Shown: one piece after another, positions 20,802 through 29,361 of the stretch
Numbering within the stretch: position 1 is the first letter of the stretch
Layout: the number at the start of each line of letters is the position of its first letter
NCBI RefSeq assembly: GCF_018918055.1
Contig: NZ_JAHLPS010000049.1
Coordinates: forward strand, 1-38,915
DNA length: 38,915 bases
Direction of reading: 5' to 3'
From: Caproiciproducens sp. MSJ-32
GTDB taxonomy: Bacteria > Bacillota > Clostridia > Clostridiales > Clostridiaceae
Made by a program: the position numbers and the translations under genes
Notes under the pieces: generated by a model
What the model saw: only the letters and a program-made list of their open reading frames with translations
Told to the model about the DNA's origin: nothing
The model's database searches: none

Positions 20802-20835
20802 AAAAAAAGAAGATTACTCCCAATCTTCTTTTTTT
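20802..20835 (-). terminator. Terminator after glmM
   Basis: AAAAAAAGAAGATT and AATCTTCTTTTTTT form a perfect 14-base inverted repeat around a 6-base loop, with T-runs on both strands. It lies 22 bases after the glmM stop. Confidence 0.85.
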
Positions 20836-20857
20836 ATATCAGTCCTATTAATAGATA

Positions 20858-22201
20858 TTAAATTTTGCTCAATATTAAATTAACTAAATCATTAGCCATT
20901 CTATCTATTTCTTCTTGATTTTCGCCTTCCAGCATTACTCTAACTAAAGGTTCTGTACCTGAAGGTCTTATTAAAACCCTTCCAACTCCATTTAAGGATT
21001 CTTCTATCTTTTTTATAGCCTCAACTATTTCTTCATCTTCTAAATATATATTCTTTTTATCGTTAGGAACTTTTGCATTAACTAATACTTGAGGAAGCTC
21101 CTTCATTATTGAAGCTAATTCACTTAAAGCCTTATTTTCCTTCTTTCTTATAGCTGCAACTTGAAGAGCTGTAACTAGTCCATCACCAGTTGAGTTATGG
21201 TCTAAGAATATAATGTGTCCAGATTGTTCTCCTCCTAGAACATAGCCATCCTTAACCATTTCCTCTAAAACATATCTATCTCCAACCTTTGTTTTTATAA
21301 CATTTATTCTTTCTCTTTTGCAAGCTATATCTAACCCTAGATTGCTCATTACTGTTACTACTAAAGTATCATCCTTTAGTTTTCCCAATTCTTTAAGATG
21401 TTTTGCGCACATCATTAATATAAAATCTCCATGAATTAAATTACCTTTTTCATCAACAGCTAAACATCTATCTGCATCTCCATCAAAGGCAAATCCTAAA
21501 TCACATTTTTCTGATACAACATATTCTTGTAAGTCTTCTGGATGAGTTGAACCACAGTTTTCATTTATATTTGTTCCATCTGGTTTATTATAAATTACAT
21601 GAACTTCTGCCCCTAATTTTTCAAAAGCTTTAACAGCTGCAATTGACGCAGCACCGTTTGCACAATCTAAGGCTATCTTTAATCCTTTAAAATCTACATC
21701 TATTGTTGAAATAGCATAATTTACATAATCATCTAATGCAGAAGATTTTATATAAGATCTTCCAAGTGCATTTCCTATTGGTGTAGGAACACCTTCAAAA
21801 TTACTTTCTATTATTCTTTGTATTTCATCTTCTAATTCGTCCTTTAATTTATATCCATTATTATCAAAGAACTTAATACCATTATATTCTACAGGGTTGT
21901 GAGATGCTGATATCATAATTCCTGCATCTGCATTATATTCTCTTATTAAATGAGCAACAGCTGGTGTAGGAATTACTCCTAACATAACTGCTTCAGCTCC
22001 AACTGATAGTATTCCTGCAACTAAAGCAGCTTCTAACATATCACCTGAAATTCTTGTATCCTTAGCAACTAATATTTTAGGCTTATGAGTCCCCTCAGTT
22101 AATACATAAGCTCCAGCTCTACCTAAACCATAAGCTATTTCACAAGTTAACTCTGTATTTGCAATTCCCCTAACTCCGTCTGTTCCAAACATTCTATTCA
22201 T
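20858..22201 (-). CDS. glmM: Phosphoglucosamine mutase
   Basis: GlmM turns glucosamine-6-phosphate into glucosamine-1-phosphate, feeding UDP-GlcNAc and peptidoglycan. The 447 residues have the four phosphohexomutase parts: [10 protein letters not shown] (residue 6), the phosphoserine loop [13 protein letters not shown] (about 96-108, Ser in SASHNP), metal-binding [11 protein letters not shown] (about 238), sugar loop GGEQSGHI (about 322) and phosphate loop [12 protein letters not shown] (near 410). In Firmicutes GlmM can bind and inhibit the cyclic-di-AMP synthase CdaA; cdaA heads this same cluster. It lies 35 bases behind the YerC-like gene. Confidence 0.97.
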   Translation of the reverse strand: MNRMFGTDGVRGIANTELTCEIAYGLGRAGAYVLTEGTHKPKILVAKDTRISGDMLEAALVAGILSVGAEAVMLGVIPTPAVAHLIREYNADAGIMISASHNPVEYNGIKFFDNNGYKLKDELEDEIQRIIESNFEGVPTPIGNALGRSYIKSSALDDYVNYAISTIDVDFKGLKIALDCANGAASIAAVKAFEKLGAEVHVIYNKPDGTNINENCGSTHPEDLQEYVVSEKCDLGFAFDGDADRCLAVDEKGNLIHGDFILMMCAKHLKELGKLKDDTLVVTVMSNLGLDIACKRERINVIKTKVGDRYVLEEMVKDGYVLGGEQSGHIIFLDHNSTGDGLVTALQVAAIRKKENKALSELASIMKELPQVLVNAKVPNDKKNIYLEDEEIVEAIKKIEESLNGVGRVLIRPSGTEPLVRVMLEGENQEEIDRMANDLVNLILSKI

Positions 22202-22236
22202 ATTTATACCTCACTTTTTACATATTTTTAGAAAAA

Positions 22237-22554
22237 CTAATTTTGTTCTTTATTTTCTAATCTATCTAAAATTGTGTTATATCCACCAGTCCCATAATTT
22301 AAGCATTTATTAACTCTACTAATTGTGGCACTGCTTGCCCCTGTTTTTTCAGCTATTTCAGTATAAACTCTCTTTTCCCTTAACATTTTTGCTACAGATA
22401 ATCTCTGAGCTAAAGCCTTTAACTCATTTATTGTAGCAACGTCTTCAAAGAAATCATAACATTCTTCTATGGTTTCAAGCTTAAGTATTGCTTCAAAAAG
22501 CAAGTCAATATCCTTACTTTTTAGCTTACTTTCTCCATTAGCCAATAGTCTCAC
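22237..22554 (-). CDS. YerC/YecD-type TrpR-like DNA-binding protein
   Basis: This small all-helical protein of about 105 residues has a Trp-repressor-like HTH: ELKALAQRLSVAKMLREKR, then TYAEIA-like YTEIAEKTGASSATISRVN and the tail CLNYGTGGYNTIL, which is characteristic of the YerC group. It should bind DNA; targets are not established. The start is uncertain: GTG at 22554 is immediately behind AAGGGA, whereas TTG at 22545 has better spacing. It lies between an AIM24-type gene and glmM on the same strand. Confidence 0.85.
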   Translation of the reverse strand: MRLLANGESKLKSKDIDLLFEAILKLETIEECYDFFEDVATINELKALAQRLSVAKMLREKRVYTEIAEKTGASSATISRVNKCLNYGTGGYNTILDRLENKEQN

Positions 22555-22629
22555 TCCCTTTTTCTTTGGACTACTTAATCCTACTAAATTATATCTATAT
22601 TTTACTTAACTTACAACATTACAAGATAT

Positions 22630-23451
22630 CTAATTTTGTATATTTTCTATATCTCTTAGATATTCTATCATATCTTCTTCTATCTTTTCTCTTAAGATTT
22701 CATAAACTTTTAAAGTGGGAGCTAACCATAACTCTCCAGTTCCATTATAAATATTTAAAAACTTTCCTTCGGATGAATCTCCTAATAAATTATTAGACAG
22801 TTTTTCTATTTCATGTTCTATGCTTCCGCTTCTTAAAAGAACCATATCTCCATTTATTTTTATAGAATCTCTATATATTTTACATTTTAATATTTCTTTA
22901 TGAGAAACTGGAATTGTTATTAATGCTATTCCACTGCCTACTAACTTTAATTTATTTGAGTATTCCTCCAAGTAAGGATCCTTTAATTCTCTTAAACTCT
23001 CAATTTCAATTGAGTTCTCACAGGCACAAAAGGCTTTACTATCAATAATTATTTCTTCATCTTCTAATTCTAGTAATACAAAATTTTCAAAAGCTGCTTC
23101 TAAAAACACTTCTCCAGAACCCTCAATAACAGGTTTTAAATTTGTTTCCTTCATCATAATATTTGAAATTAATCTTTTTCCAATTCCAACAAAATTATTT
23201 TTACTTTCTATATTTATTTCTCCCTTATAATAACTTAACTTTCCAGGCTCAATTTTTATTTCACTATTATCAAGGATAATTCTTGCCTGCCTAAGTTTAT
23301 TATTTGATTTTCTTATATAATCTAACTTCATTGATATTTTAGGATCTATATTCTCTCCTAACTCATCATACTCTAATATTTGAAAAATAGTGTCATTTCT
23401 CATTTCAGCTATCATTGTCATTTTATTACTTATGTTAAAAGATGTTCTCAC
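22630..23451 (-). CDS. AIM24-family protein (DUF124)
   Basis: The 273 residues resemble the AIM24/DUF124 double beta-barrel family, named from a yeast mitochondrial protein and of undefined function in bacteria. Family marks are GKLSYYKGEINIE, the central GSGEVFLEA (about residue 115), LVGSGIALITI and the closing NIYNGTGELWLAPT (about 240-254). No membrane span or signal peptide is seen. The C terminus is a Lys/Glu-rich helix (LREKIEEDMIEYLRDIENIQ). The start is GTG with AAGAGGTG upstream. It begins a short run with yerC and glmM and is separated from the FAD gene upstream by a terminator. Confidence 0.75.
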   Translation of the reverse strand: MRTSFNISNKMTMIAEMRNDTIFQILEYDELGENIDPKISMKLDYIRKSNNKLRQARIILDNSEIKIEPGKLSYYKGEINIESKNNFVGIGKRLISNIMMKETNLKPVIEGSGEVFLEAAFENFVLLELEDEEIIIDSKAFCACENSIEIESLRELKDPYLEEYSNKLKLVGSGIALITIPVSHKEILKCKIYRDSIKINGDMVLLRSGSIEHEIEKLSNNLLGDSSEGKFLNIYNGTGELWLAPTLKVYEILREKIEEDMIEYLRDIENIQN

Positions 23452-23528
23452 AAAATCACCTCTTACTACATTTTACCATATTTTTCTATATTATAAGAAC
23501 TTTTTCATTAACTTATATGTATATAAAA

Positions 23529-23559
23529 TAAAAACTCTCTGCCCTTAGCAGGAGTTTTT
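23529..23559 (-). terminator. Terminator after the COG2509 gene
   Basis: AAAAACTC-CTGC pairs with GCAG-GAGTTTTT around a short loop, with one extra base in one arm. It starts 5 bases after the stop at 23564 and ends in a T-run on the minus strand. Confidence 0.7.
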
Positions 23560-23563
23560 ATTC

Positions 23564-25168
23564 CTAATTATTGATTGGACTATATTTTTCTATTATTTTT
23601 TCTGCTACTTTTATTCCATCTACTGCTGCTGATATAATTCCTCCAGCATAGCCTGCCCCTTCTCCTGCTGGATATATTCCCTTTATTGATACACTTTCTA
23701 AATCATCATTTCTTTGTATTCTAACCGGGGCAGAAGTTCTTGTTTCTATACCGGTTAAAACAGCATCCTTATCCCCATAACCATTAATTCTTTTATCAAA
23801 AACTGGTATTGCTTCCTTCAAAGCTTCAATTACATATGATGGAAGGCATTTTCTTAAGTCTTCAAAAATATATCCGCCAGTGTAGCTTGGCTTTACTCTT
23901 CCAAGTTTAGTACTCACTCTATCTTCCATAAAATCCCCTAACAATTGAACAGGTGCCTTATATCCACCACCACCTAACTTATATGCCAAAGCCTCATAAT
24001 GTCTTTGGAATTCCATTCCCCTTAAAGGTGAATCTCCTTCAAAATCCTCTGGCCTTACAGTAACAACTAAAGCTGAGTTAGCATTTTCTAAATCTCTTGT
24101 ATGATAGCTCATTCCATTTGTAACTAGTCTATTTTCTTCAGAAGCTGCAGATACTACAACTCCTCCAGGACACATACAGAAAGAATATACTGCCCTATTT
24201 AATCTTTCACTTTGATAAGTTAATCTATACTCTGCCGCCTTTAGCTTTGGATGATTATACATATCTCCATATTGGCTTTTATTTATAACTTCTTGAAGAT
24301 GCTCTATTCTTACTCCTATAGCAAAGGCCTTAGCTTCCATATAAATTTCATTTTTATAAAGCATTTCATAAGTATCTCTTGCACTATGACCAATTGCTAA
24401 TATTAAATTGTCACACTCTATTTCTCTTTCATTAACAATTATGGATTTTAATTTTCCATTTTCATGTTTTATTTCTTCTAATTTATGTGAAAATAATACT
24501 TCTCCGCCTAATTCTATTATTCTATTTCTAATATTTTTAACTACTCCCTTTAATAAATCTGTTCCTACATGGGGCTTTGCTAAATATGCTATTTCCTCAG
24601 GTGCTCCTGCTTCTACTAGCTTTTTTAATACATAATCACATCTTTTATCCTTTATTCTAGTAGTCAATTTTCCATCCGAAAAGGCTCCTGCCCCACCTTC
24701 ACCAAATTGTACATTTGAATCTACATTAAGCTCTCCTGTTTCCCAAAACTTATTAACAGTCTCAGTTCTTTTATCAACATCTTCTCCACGTTCAACAACA
24801 ATTGGTTTATAACCATTTTCAGCTAAGGTCAATGCAGCAAATATTCCTGCTGGTCCAAAACCAACTACTACAGGCCTATTATTTAATTTTCTATCCCCAA
24901 ACTTTACTACACCTTCATAATATGATTCTTCAAGTTTTATATCTTTATCCTTTAATCTTTTAACAAGAGCTTCTTCATTATTACAGTTTAGCTCAACATG
25001 ATAAACAAGCTTTATATCACTTTTTCTTCTAGCATCTAAGCTCTCTTTTAATATTCTGAAATTTTTAATTTCCTTTTCTAATATTTTTAGCTTCTTAGCT
25101 GCTTTTTTAATTAAAACTTCCTTGTCTTCGTCTAATTTTAAAGAAATATTATTTATTCTAATTGTCAT
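23564..25168 (-). CDS. FAD-dependent oxidoreductase of the COG2509 type
   Basis: The 534 residues begin with a roughly 85-residue alpha/beta domain (LDEDKEVLIKKAAKKLKILE...) seen in this group. The FAD-binding Rossmann motif is VVVGFGPAGIFAALTLAENG (about 101-120), and VVERGEDVDKRT follows. The conserved VQFGEGGAGAFSDGKLTTRI, the LAIGHSARDTYEML block, CMCPGGVVV and the closing GIYPAGEGAGYAGGI mark the family. Substrate and physiological role are not known; members are widespread in Clostridia. Soluble, with no membrane span. The gene sits between cdaR and the AIM24-type gene, behind a repeat-filled gap. Confidence 0.85.
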   Translation of the reverse strand: MTIRINNISLKLDEDKEVLIKKAAKKLKILEKEIKNFRILKESLDARRKSDIKLVYHVELNCNNEEALVKRLKDKDIKLEESYYEGVVKFGDRKLNNRPVVVGFGPAGIFAALTLAENGYKPIVVERGEDVDKRTETVNKFWETGELNVDSNVQFGEGGAGAFSDGKLTTRIKDKRCDYVLKKLVEAGAPEEIAYLAKPHVGTDLLKGVVKNIRNRIIELGGEVLFSHKLEEIKHENGKLKSIIVNEREIECDNLILAIGHSARDTYEMLYKNEIYMEAKAFAIGVRIEHLQEVINKSQYGDMYNHPKLKAAEYRLTYQSERLNRAVYSFCMCPGGVVVSAASEENRLVTNGMSYHTRDLENANSALVVTVRPEDFEGDSPLRGMEFQRHYEALAYKLGGGGYKAPVQLLGDFMEDRVSTKLGRVKPSYTGGYIFEDLRKCLPSYVIEALKEAIPVFDKRINGYGDKDAVLTGIETRTSAPVRIQRNDDLESVSIKGIYPAGEGAGYAGGIISAAVDGIKVAEKIIEKYSPINN

Positions 25169-25208
25169 CCTTTTTTCCTCACTTTTCTTCAGTTTAGAAT
25201 AGATAATT

Positions 25209-25349
25209 TAGTTTGGAGTTAGGAGTTAGTAATTAGTAGTTAGGAGTTAGGAGTTAGGAGTGGAGATAACTCCACACTGTATTTTTATTTCACACTCCAA
25301 ACTCCACACTGTATTTTCACTCCACACTCCTAACTACTAACTCCTAACT
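25209..25349. repeat. Heptamer repeats with inverted arms between cdaR and the COG2509 gene
   Basis: The left part (about 25211-25260) is AGTTAGG-type heptamers and the right part (25326-25349) is their complement ACTCCTAACTACTAACTCCT, so a long hairpin can form across TCCACACTGT-type words. CTCCACACTGTATTTT occurs twice (25269-25284 and 25301-25316). The words are the same as in the leuD-leuB array. Confidence 0.85.
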
Positions 25350-25352
25350 AAT

Positions 25353-26624
25353 TCATTCTCCCTGGTTCCTGTCTGTTTCTTGTGGACTTCCTTGGGTTGG
25401 TACTTCCGTTTTTTCCTTTGATATTTTAAAGCTTACTGCTTCTATATAATCTAAATTATATTCAGAAGTTATACCTTCAATAGTAATTACAGGAAGCTTT
25501 TCAAAAGAACCTTCTGTAGTATAAGAACTTAAATCTAAACTAGCATTGATATTGCTTTCATTAATATTATTTATATCCCTTTCATATCCACTAATTATAA
25601 GCTTTATTTTATCCACATTAGGGGTAAACTTCAATCCTTCTCCTAAGCCCTTAGTACTAAAGCTTACATTAAAATCTTTACTAATATATTTTATTACTTC
25701 TACAGTAACCCTTATATATTCTTCTCCTTCAGCTACAGTAGTGTTTTCCGGAACAATAATTTTAAGGAATACTTCTTTACTTTCTGTTATTGTTGATAAA
25801 TCTAAGGACTCAGTTGAAAGTTCGTTTATTTTATCAATCACTTCCTTTGGCCCTAATAATTCCACTGTTTCTTTATTTTGTTTTAATGAACTAAGCTTTA
25901 GTTTATTTGGAAGCTCTCCAACAGTTGGAATATTCACTTTAACAGCTTTTCCCTTACTTACTTTTATTTCTACCTTTGCAGTTTCCTGTGATAAATTTAT
26001 CCCTGTTAATTCTTTCCCTTCATCATCTATAGGAATAATTCTATATTCTGCTGAAATATTATCATAAACATCACTTAAATTGTCTTTCAAAACTAATTTA
26101 TTCACCATATTTACATATGACTCTGCCCCACTTACCTTAACAGCTTCTGGACTAATAATTGCCGATGATGCAAAATATCCTTCTCTTGGAGTAACATTGA
26201 TATTCGACTCTATCTTCATTGACTTCTCTAAATAATTATCTATATTAATAGAAACGGTTAAATCATTTGTATTTTTTATGTTTACTGAAACAGGATAGTC
26301 TACTATTGATACTGGAACTTTATTTACACCCTTTTTCCATACATATTCAGCCAAATCTACTTGTACCTTAAAATCACTTCTTTTTATTTGATTTATATCA
26401 GCAGTATTACCTTCAACTTTTAAAGTAATATATAATTCCTGTCCTGGAACTACTGCCAAATTTGAAGCTTTTAACGCCTCTTCATTAATTAACTCAACTG
26501 GTATTTTATTTATTTCTGTAGTTCTTATTTTATTTTCTACATTAGTTACATATATCCATAGAGCCACAGATAATATAGTACATATTATTATTATTATTCC
26601 TTTATCTTTTTTATCCTTATCCAA
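25353..26624 (-). CDS. cdaR: YbbR-domain regulator of the diadenylate cyclase (CdaR)
   Basis: CdaR is a membrane-anchored, outside-facing partner that modulates CdaA. The N terminus KDKGIIIIICTILSVALWIYV (residues 7-27) is one membrane span; the remaining 390 residues are four tandem YbbR beta repeats, recognisable by recurring DLSxxT/VxIK patterns. The TTG start at 26624 has GAGAGGGTG six bases upstream and overlaps the end of cdaA by 31 bases, implying tight coupling. The tail (SPQETDRNQGE) is polar. The stop lies directly before the heptamer repeat zone. Confidence 0.92.
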   Translation of the reverse strand: MDKDKKDKGIIIIICTILSVALWIYVTNVENKIRTTEINKIPVELINEEALKASNLAVVPGQELYITLKVEGNTADINQIKRSDFKVQVDLAEYVWKKGVNKVPVSIVDYPVSVNIKNTNDLTVSINIDNYLEKSMKIESNINVTPREGYFASSAIISPEAVKVSGAESYVNMVNKLVLKDNLSDVYDNISAEYRIIPIDDEGKELTGINLSQETAKVEIKVSKGKAVKVNIPTVGELPNKLKLSSLKQNKETVELLGPKEVIDKINELSTESLDLSTITESKEVFLKIIVPENTTVAEGEEYIRVTVEVIKYISKDFNVSFSTKGLGEGLKFTPNVDKIKLIISGYERDINNINESNINASLDLSSYTTEGSFEKLPVITIEGITSEYNLDYIEAVSFKISKEKTEVPTQGSPQETDRNQGE

Positions 26625-27448
26625 GATTTCACCCTCTCTCCAGCTGACTTAACATTTTTCTTTTCTTTGTTTTTAAGGAGATGTAACAAAATTATTCTTA
26701 ATTTTTCTGCATCATAATTTCTTGTTAGCTTTCCATTAATAGCCAGTGAAATTATCCCGGTTTCTTCTGACACTATAATATTTATTGAATCAGACACTTC
26801 TGATAATCCTATAGCTGCCCTATGTCTTGTTCCTAATTTTTTATCTATTTTATCATTATTTGTTAAAGGCAAGACACATCCTGATGCAATAATTCTATCT
26901 TTTCTTATTATAGTTGCACCATCATGGAGAGGGGTATTAACTACAAATATATTTTCTAATAAATTAGATGAAATCTTTGCATCTAAAATAGTTCCTGTAC
27001 CTATTATTTCTCCTAAACCTGTTGCTTGTTCAATTACTAATAGAGCTCCTGTTTTACTATCTGATAAATTCTTTACTGCTGTAACTATTTCGTTTATTAC
27101 AATACTTCTTTCTTCTTGATCTTCTATATTATAAACTTCATCAAAGGCCCTTCTTCCAATATGCTCTAATACCCTCCTAATTTCCGGCTGAAAAATAATA
27201 ACCACTGATATTAATCCTACAGTCAAAGTTTTATTTAATATAAAGTTTACAACCTCTAAATTTAACAAATAGCTTACAGGAATTAAAAATACCATAAACA
27301 TTATTCCCTTTAATAATTGTTCAGCCCTGGTACCTCTTATTAACATATATCCTTTATAAAATAAATAGGCAACAACTGCTATATCTAAAATAGATGATAT
27401 TGATATATTTTTAATTGTATTTGTAATAAATATACTTATATCTTGCAA
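26594..27448 (-). CDS. cdaA: Diadenylate cyclase (c-di-AMP synthase)
   Basis: CdaA joins two ATP into cyclic di-AMP, which controls potassium and osmotic balance and wall stability. Three membrane spans fill residues 10-85 (LDIAVVAYLFYKGYMLI..., GIMFMVFLIPVSYLL, VGLISVVIIFQ). The DAC domain follows, with the catalytic TPLHDGATIIRKDRI (DGA, about 188) and GTRHRAAIGLSE (RHR, about 222-233). The C-terminal LLKNKEKKNVKSAGERV is basic. The ribosome site is AGGAGGAG. It starts a cluster that ends in glmM, as in other Firmicutes, but with three extra genes inside. Confidence 0.97.
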   Translation of the reverse strand: MQDISIFITNTIKNISISSILDIAVVAYLFYKGYMLIRGTRAEQLLKGIMFMVFLIPVSYLLNLEVVNFILNKTLTVGLISVVIIFQPEIRRVLEHIGRRAFDEVYNIEDQEERSIVINEIVTAVKNLSDSKTGALLVIEQATGLGEIIGTGTILDAKISSNLLENIFVVNTPLHDGATIIRKDRIIASGCVLPLTNNDKIDKKLGTRHRAAIGLSEVSDSINIIVSEETGIISLAINGKLTRNYDAEKLRIILLHLLKNKEKKNVKSAGERVKSWIRIKKIKE

Positions 27449-27480
27449 AAGAAGCTCCTCCTAATTTTCTATATATTCTA

Positions 27481-27486
27481 ATTATA
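27481..27486 (-). promoter_or_regulatory. -10 box of the cdaA promoter
   Basis: TATAAT preceded by GGTG lies 33 bases before the cdaA start on the minus strand. No -35 box near consensus is seen, so this is tentative. Confidence 0.4.
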
Positions 27487-27616
27487 CACCAAATTTATAA
27501 TATCTAATTACATCACTTTAATACTTTTTCAATTTTAATTTAATTTTAATAATATTTGTTAATAAACTTTAATATATATATTTTTATGTAAAGGAATTTT
27601 TAAGGAGTGATAATTT

Positions 27617-28600
27617 TTGCACATTTCTTCTAATAATTCTAACAAAATAGATAGACATTTAGTAATAAGTATTTTCCTAATATTTTTATTCATCTTTTTC
27701 TTATTTATATACTTTTACAACAATAATTTAAATAAAAATCCTTTAATCGTTATTACTAAAAAACTAAACACTATTAACGAAAAAGTTATAAAAAATTTTT
27801 CTAATAAGGAAGAAAATATAAATCTACTTAATGATAGTTTGGTAGAAAGCGTAGAAAGTCTAAAAATTCTTTCTGAAGAAATTGATAAAGATAAGTATAA
27901 TTTTTTCTCTCAAAATAAAGAGTTGCAATTATTATTAAATAACTCTATAGCAGCTAATATATATCTATATGATAATTTAAATTATCTTATATCCAATTCC
28001 AAGAAGGTAAACTCTAATTACGATTTAAATAAATTTTTAACCCTTAAAGAAAACTGCATAAATTATTATTCTGAATTAAAGAAGCATTATAAACTAGATT
28101 TAAAATTTATAAACAAGTTAAATAGTTATACTAACGAATACTATAATTATTTAAATATAATTATTAAAAATAATAGAGATAAGGCCTTTAAGGAAAAACA
28201 AATAAATAAATTTATAATGAAACTTCAGGATTTAAATAATGAAATCGATTATTTAAATGAAGATCTAATGCCTGAAATAAATAAAATAAGAAAAGAAAAA
28301 GGAGATTTATCTGTAATTATAAATGATTTGTACAAAAAAGAAGAAAAACTTGTTTTTGCAAAAACTACATTACATTCTATATCTATACCAGAAGGCTATG
28401 ATGATATATATGTAACTTTAAAAGAATATTTTAAGCTATACGAAATTTATTTATCTTTAATGAAGAATGCTGTTATTTATGAAAAAAGCTGTTCAAATTT
28501 TGATAAATATTCTGATGAAATAATGAAAAAATATAAGAATGCCTCCAAGAAAAGAGAAGATGCTCTAGAAATTTATTCTAGATATCTAAAATCTTTATAA
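27617..28600 (+). CDS. Unrecognised membrane-anchored helical protein
   Basis: A single hydrophobic span (LVISIFLIFLFIFFLFIYFY, residues 15-34) follows a short polar N terminus. The other 290 residues are Lys/Asn/Glu/Leu-rich and look almost entirely helical, with coiled-coil stretches such as FIMKLQDLNNEIDYLNEDL and KFNKYSDEIMKKYKNASKKR-like repeats. This recalls extracytoplasmic helical-bundle sensor domains, but no enzymatic or signalling domain follows. Start is TTG, 9 bases after AAGGAG. It is very AT-rich even for this genome. It diverges from cdaA and precedes a SleB-like hydrolase on the same strand, with a hairpin between. I do not recognise a family. Confidence 0.75.
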   Translation: MHISSNNSNKIDRHLVISIFLIFLFIFFLFIYFYNNNLNKNPLIVITKKLNTINEKVIKNFSNKEENINLLNDSLVESVESLKILSEEIDKDKYNFFSQNKELQLLLNNSIAANIYLYDNLNYLISNSKKVNSNYDLNKFLTLKENCINYYSELKKHYKLDLKFINKLNSYTNEYYNYLNIIIKNNRDKAFKEKQINKFIMKLQDLNNEIDYLNEDLMPEINKIRKEKGDLSVIINDLYKKEEKLVFAKTTLHSISIPEGYDDIYVTLKEYFKLYEIYLSLMKNAVIYEKSCSNFDKYSDEIMKKYKNASKKREDALEIYSRYLKSL

Positions 28601-28639
28601 AAATTAGTATTATTTTTTTTAACTTGGTAATACTAATTT
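28601..28639 (+). terminator. AT-rich hairpin after the helical-protein gene
   Basis: AAATTAGTATTA and TAATACTAATTT are a perfect 12-base inverted repeat beginning just after the stop codon. The T-run is in the loop rather than after the stem, so termination is plausible but not certain. Confidence 0.45.
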
Positions 28640-28669
28640 CTGATTATTGTAACTAATAGGAGGTTAAAA

Positions 28670-29245
28670 ATGAAGAATTTAAGAAAAGTATTAATCATTT
28701 GTACTCTCCTAATATTTTCAGCAGAAATAACTACTTTTGCTTCAACTAAAATTGAAAATCATAATATGGCTAATAATGAAAAGAATATAAATATAAATAA
28801 TAAAATATTAAGTTATGCATCAACAGATGCAGATCAAGTAGTTGAGGTTTTTAACTATAATGATAATAAAATTTATATAACTGAAAATGATATTAATTTA
28901 ATGGCACAAGTTGTTTATGCTGAAAGTAAAGGAGAGCCCTATGAGGGTAAGGTAGCTGTAGCTTCTGTTATTTTAAACAGAGTATTAAGCCCAGGTTTTC
29001 CAAATACCATAGAAGAGGTAATTTTTCAGCCAAATGCCTTTTCTTGTGTTATTGATGGAAAAATATCAGTTACCCCAACCCAAGAATGTTATGACGCTGT
29101 ATATGATGCTATAAGAGGTAATGACCCTACAAATGAAGCATTATTCTTTTATAATCCAGAAACAGCAACCTGCTCATGGATGACAAATATAGAAAAAACA
29201 CAAAGTACATCTATAGGCAGACACTTATTTTTTAATACAAAATAG
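28670..29245 (+). CDS. Exported SleB-like cell wall hydrolase
   Basis: A signal peptide is clear: MKNLRKVLIICTLLIFSAEI up to TTFAS. After a 50-residue Asn-rich linker, the Hydrolase_2 domain (PF07486 type, as in SleB and CwlJ) fills residues 75-191: NLMAQVVYAESKGEPYEGKV with the catalytic Glu in YAESKGE, ASVILNRVLSPGFP, VIFQPNAFSC and the end GRHLFFNTK. SleB/CwlJ enzymes are lytic transglycosylases acting on muramic-lactam cortex during spore germination; related proteins act on vegetative wall. No peptidoglycan-binding domain is present. A strong AGGAGG precedes the ATG, and a terminator follows. Confidence 0.88.
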   Translation: MKNLRKVLIICTLLIFSAEITTFASTKIENHNMANNEKNININNKILSYASTDADQVVEVFNYNDNKIYITENDINLMAQVVYAESKGEPYEGKVAVASVILNRVLSPGFPNTIEEVIFQPNAFSCVIDGKISVTPTQECYDAVYDAIRGNDPTNEALFFYNPETATCSWMTNIEKTQSTSIGRHLFFNTK

Positions 29246-29284
29246 CTTAGTACAAATTTTCATAAAAACTAAAAATCTATAATT

Positions 29285-29317
29285 AAAAAAGGAGCTGTTG
29301 CTGACAGCTCCTTTTTT
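29285..29317. terminator. Bidirectional terminator between the convergent SleB-like and iadA genes
   Basis: AAAAAAGGAGCTGT and ACAGCTCCTTTTTT form a perfect 14-base inverted repeat around a 5-base loop, with T-runs on both strands. Confidence 0.92.
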
Positions 29318-29361
29318 AATATAAATCTTTATAATTCATCTTCTTTAAATTATTTTCTAAT

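Noticed and set aside
25546..26067. 173-codon plus-strand frame opposite cdaR
   Set aside because: Antisense shadow without a ribosome site; cdaR has clear domain structure on the other strand.
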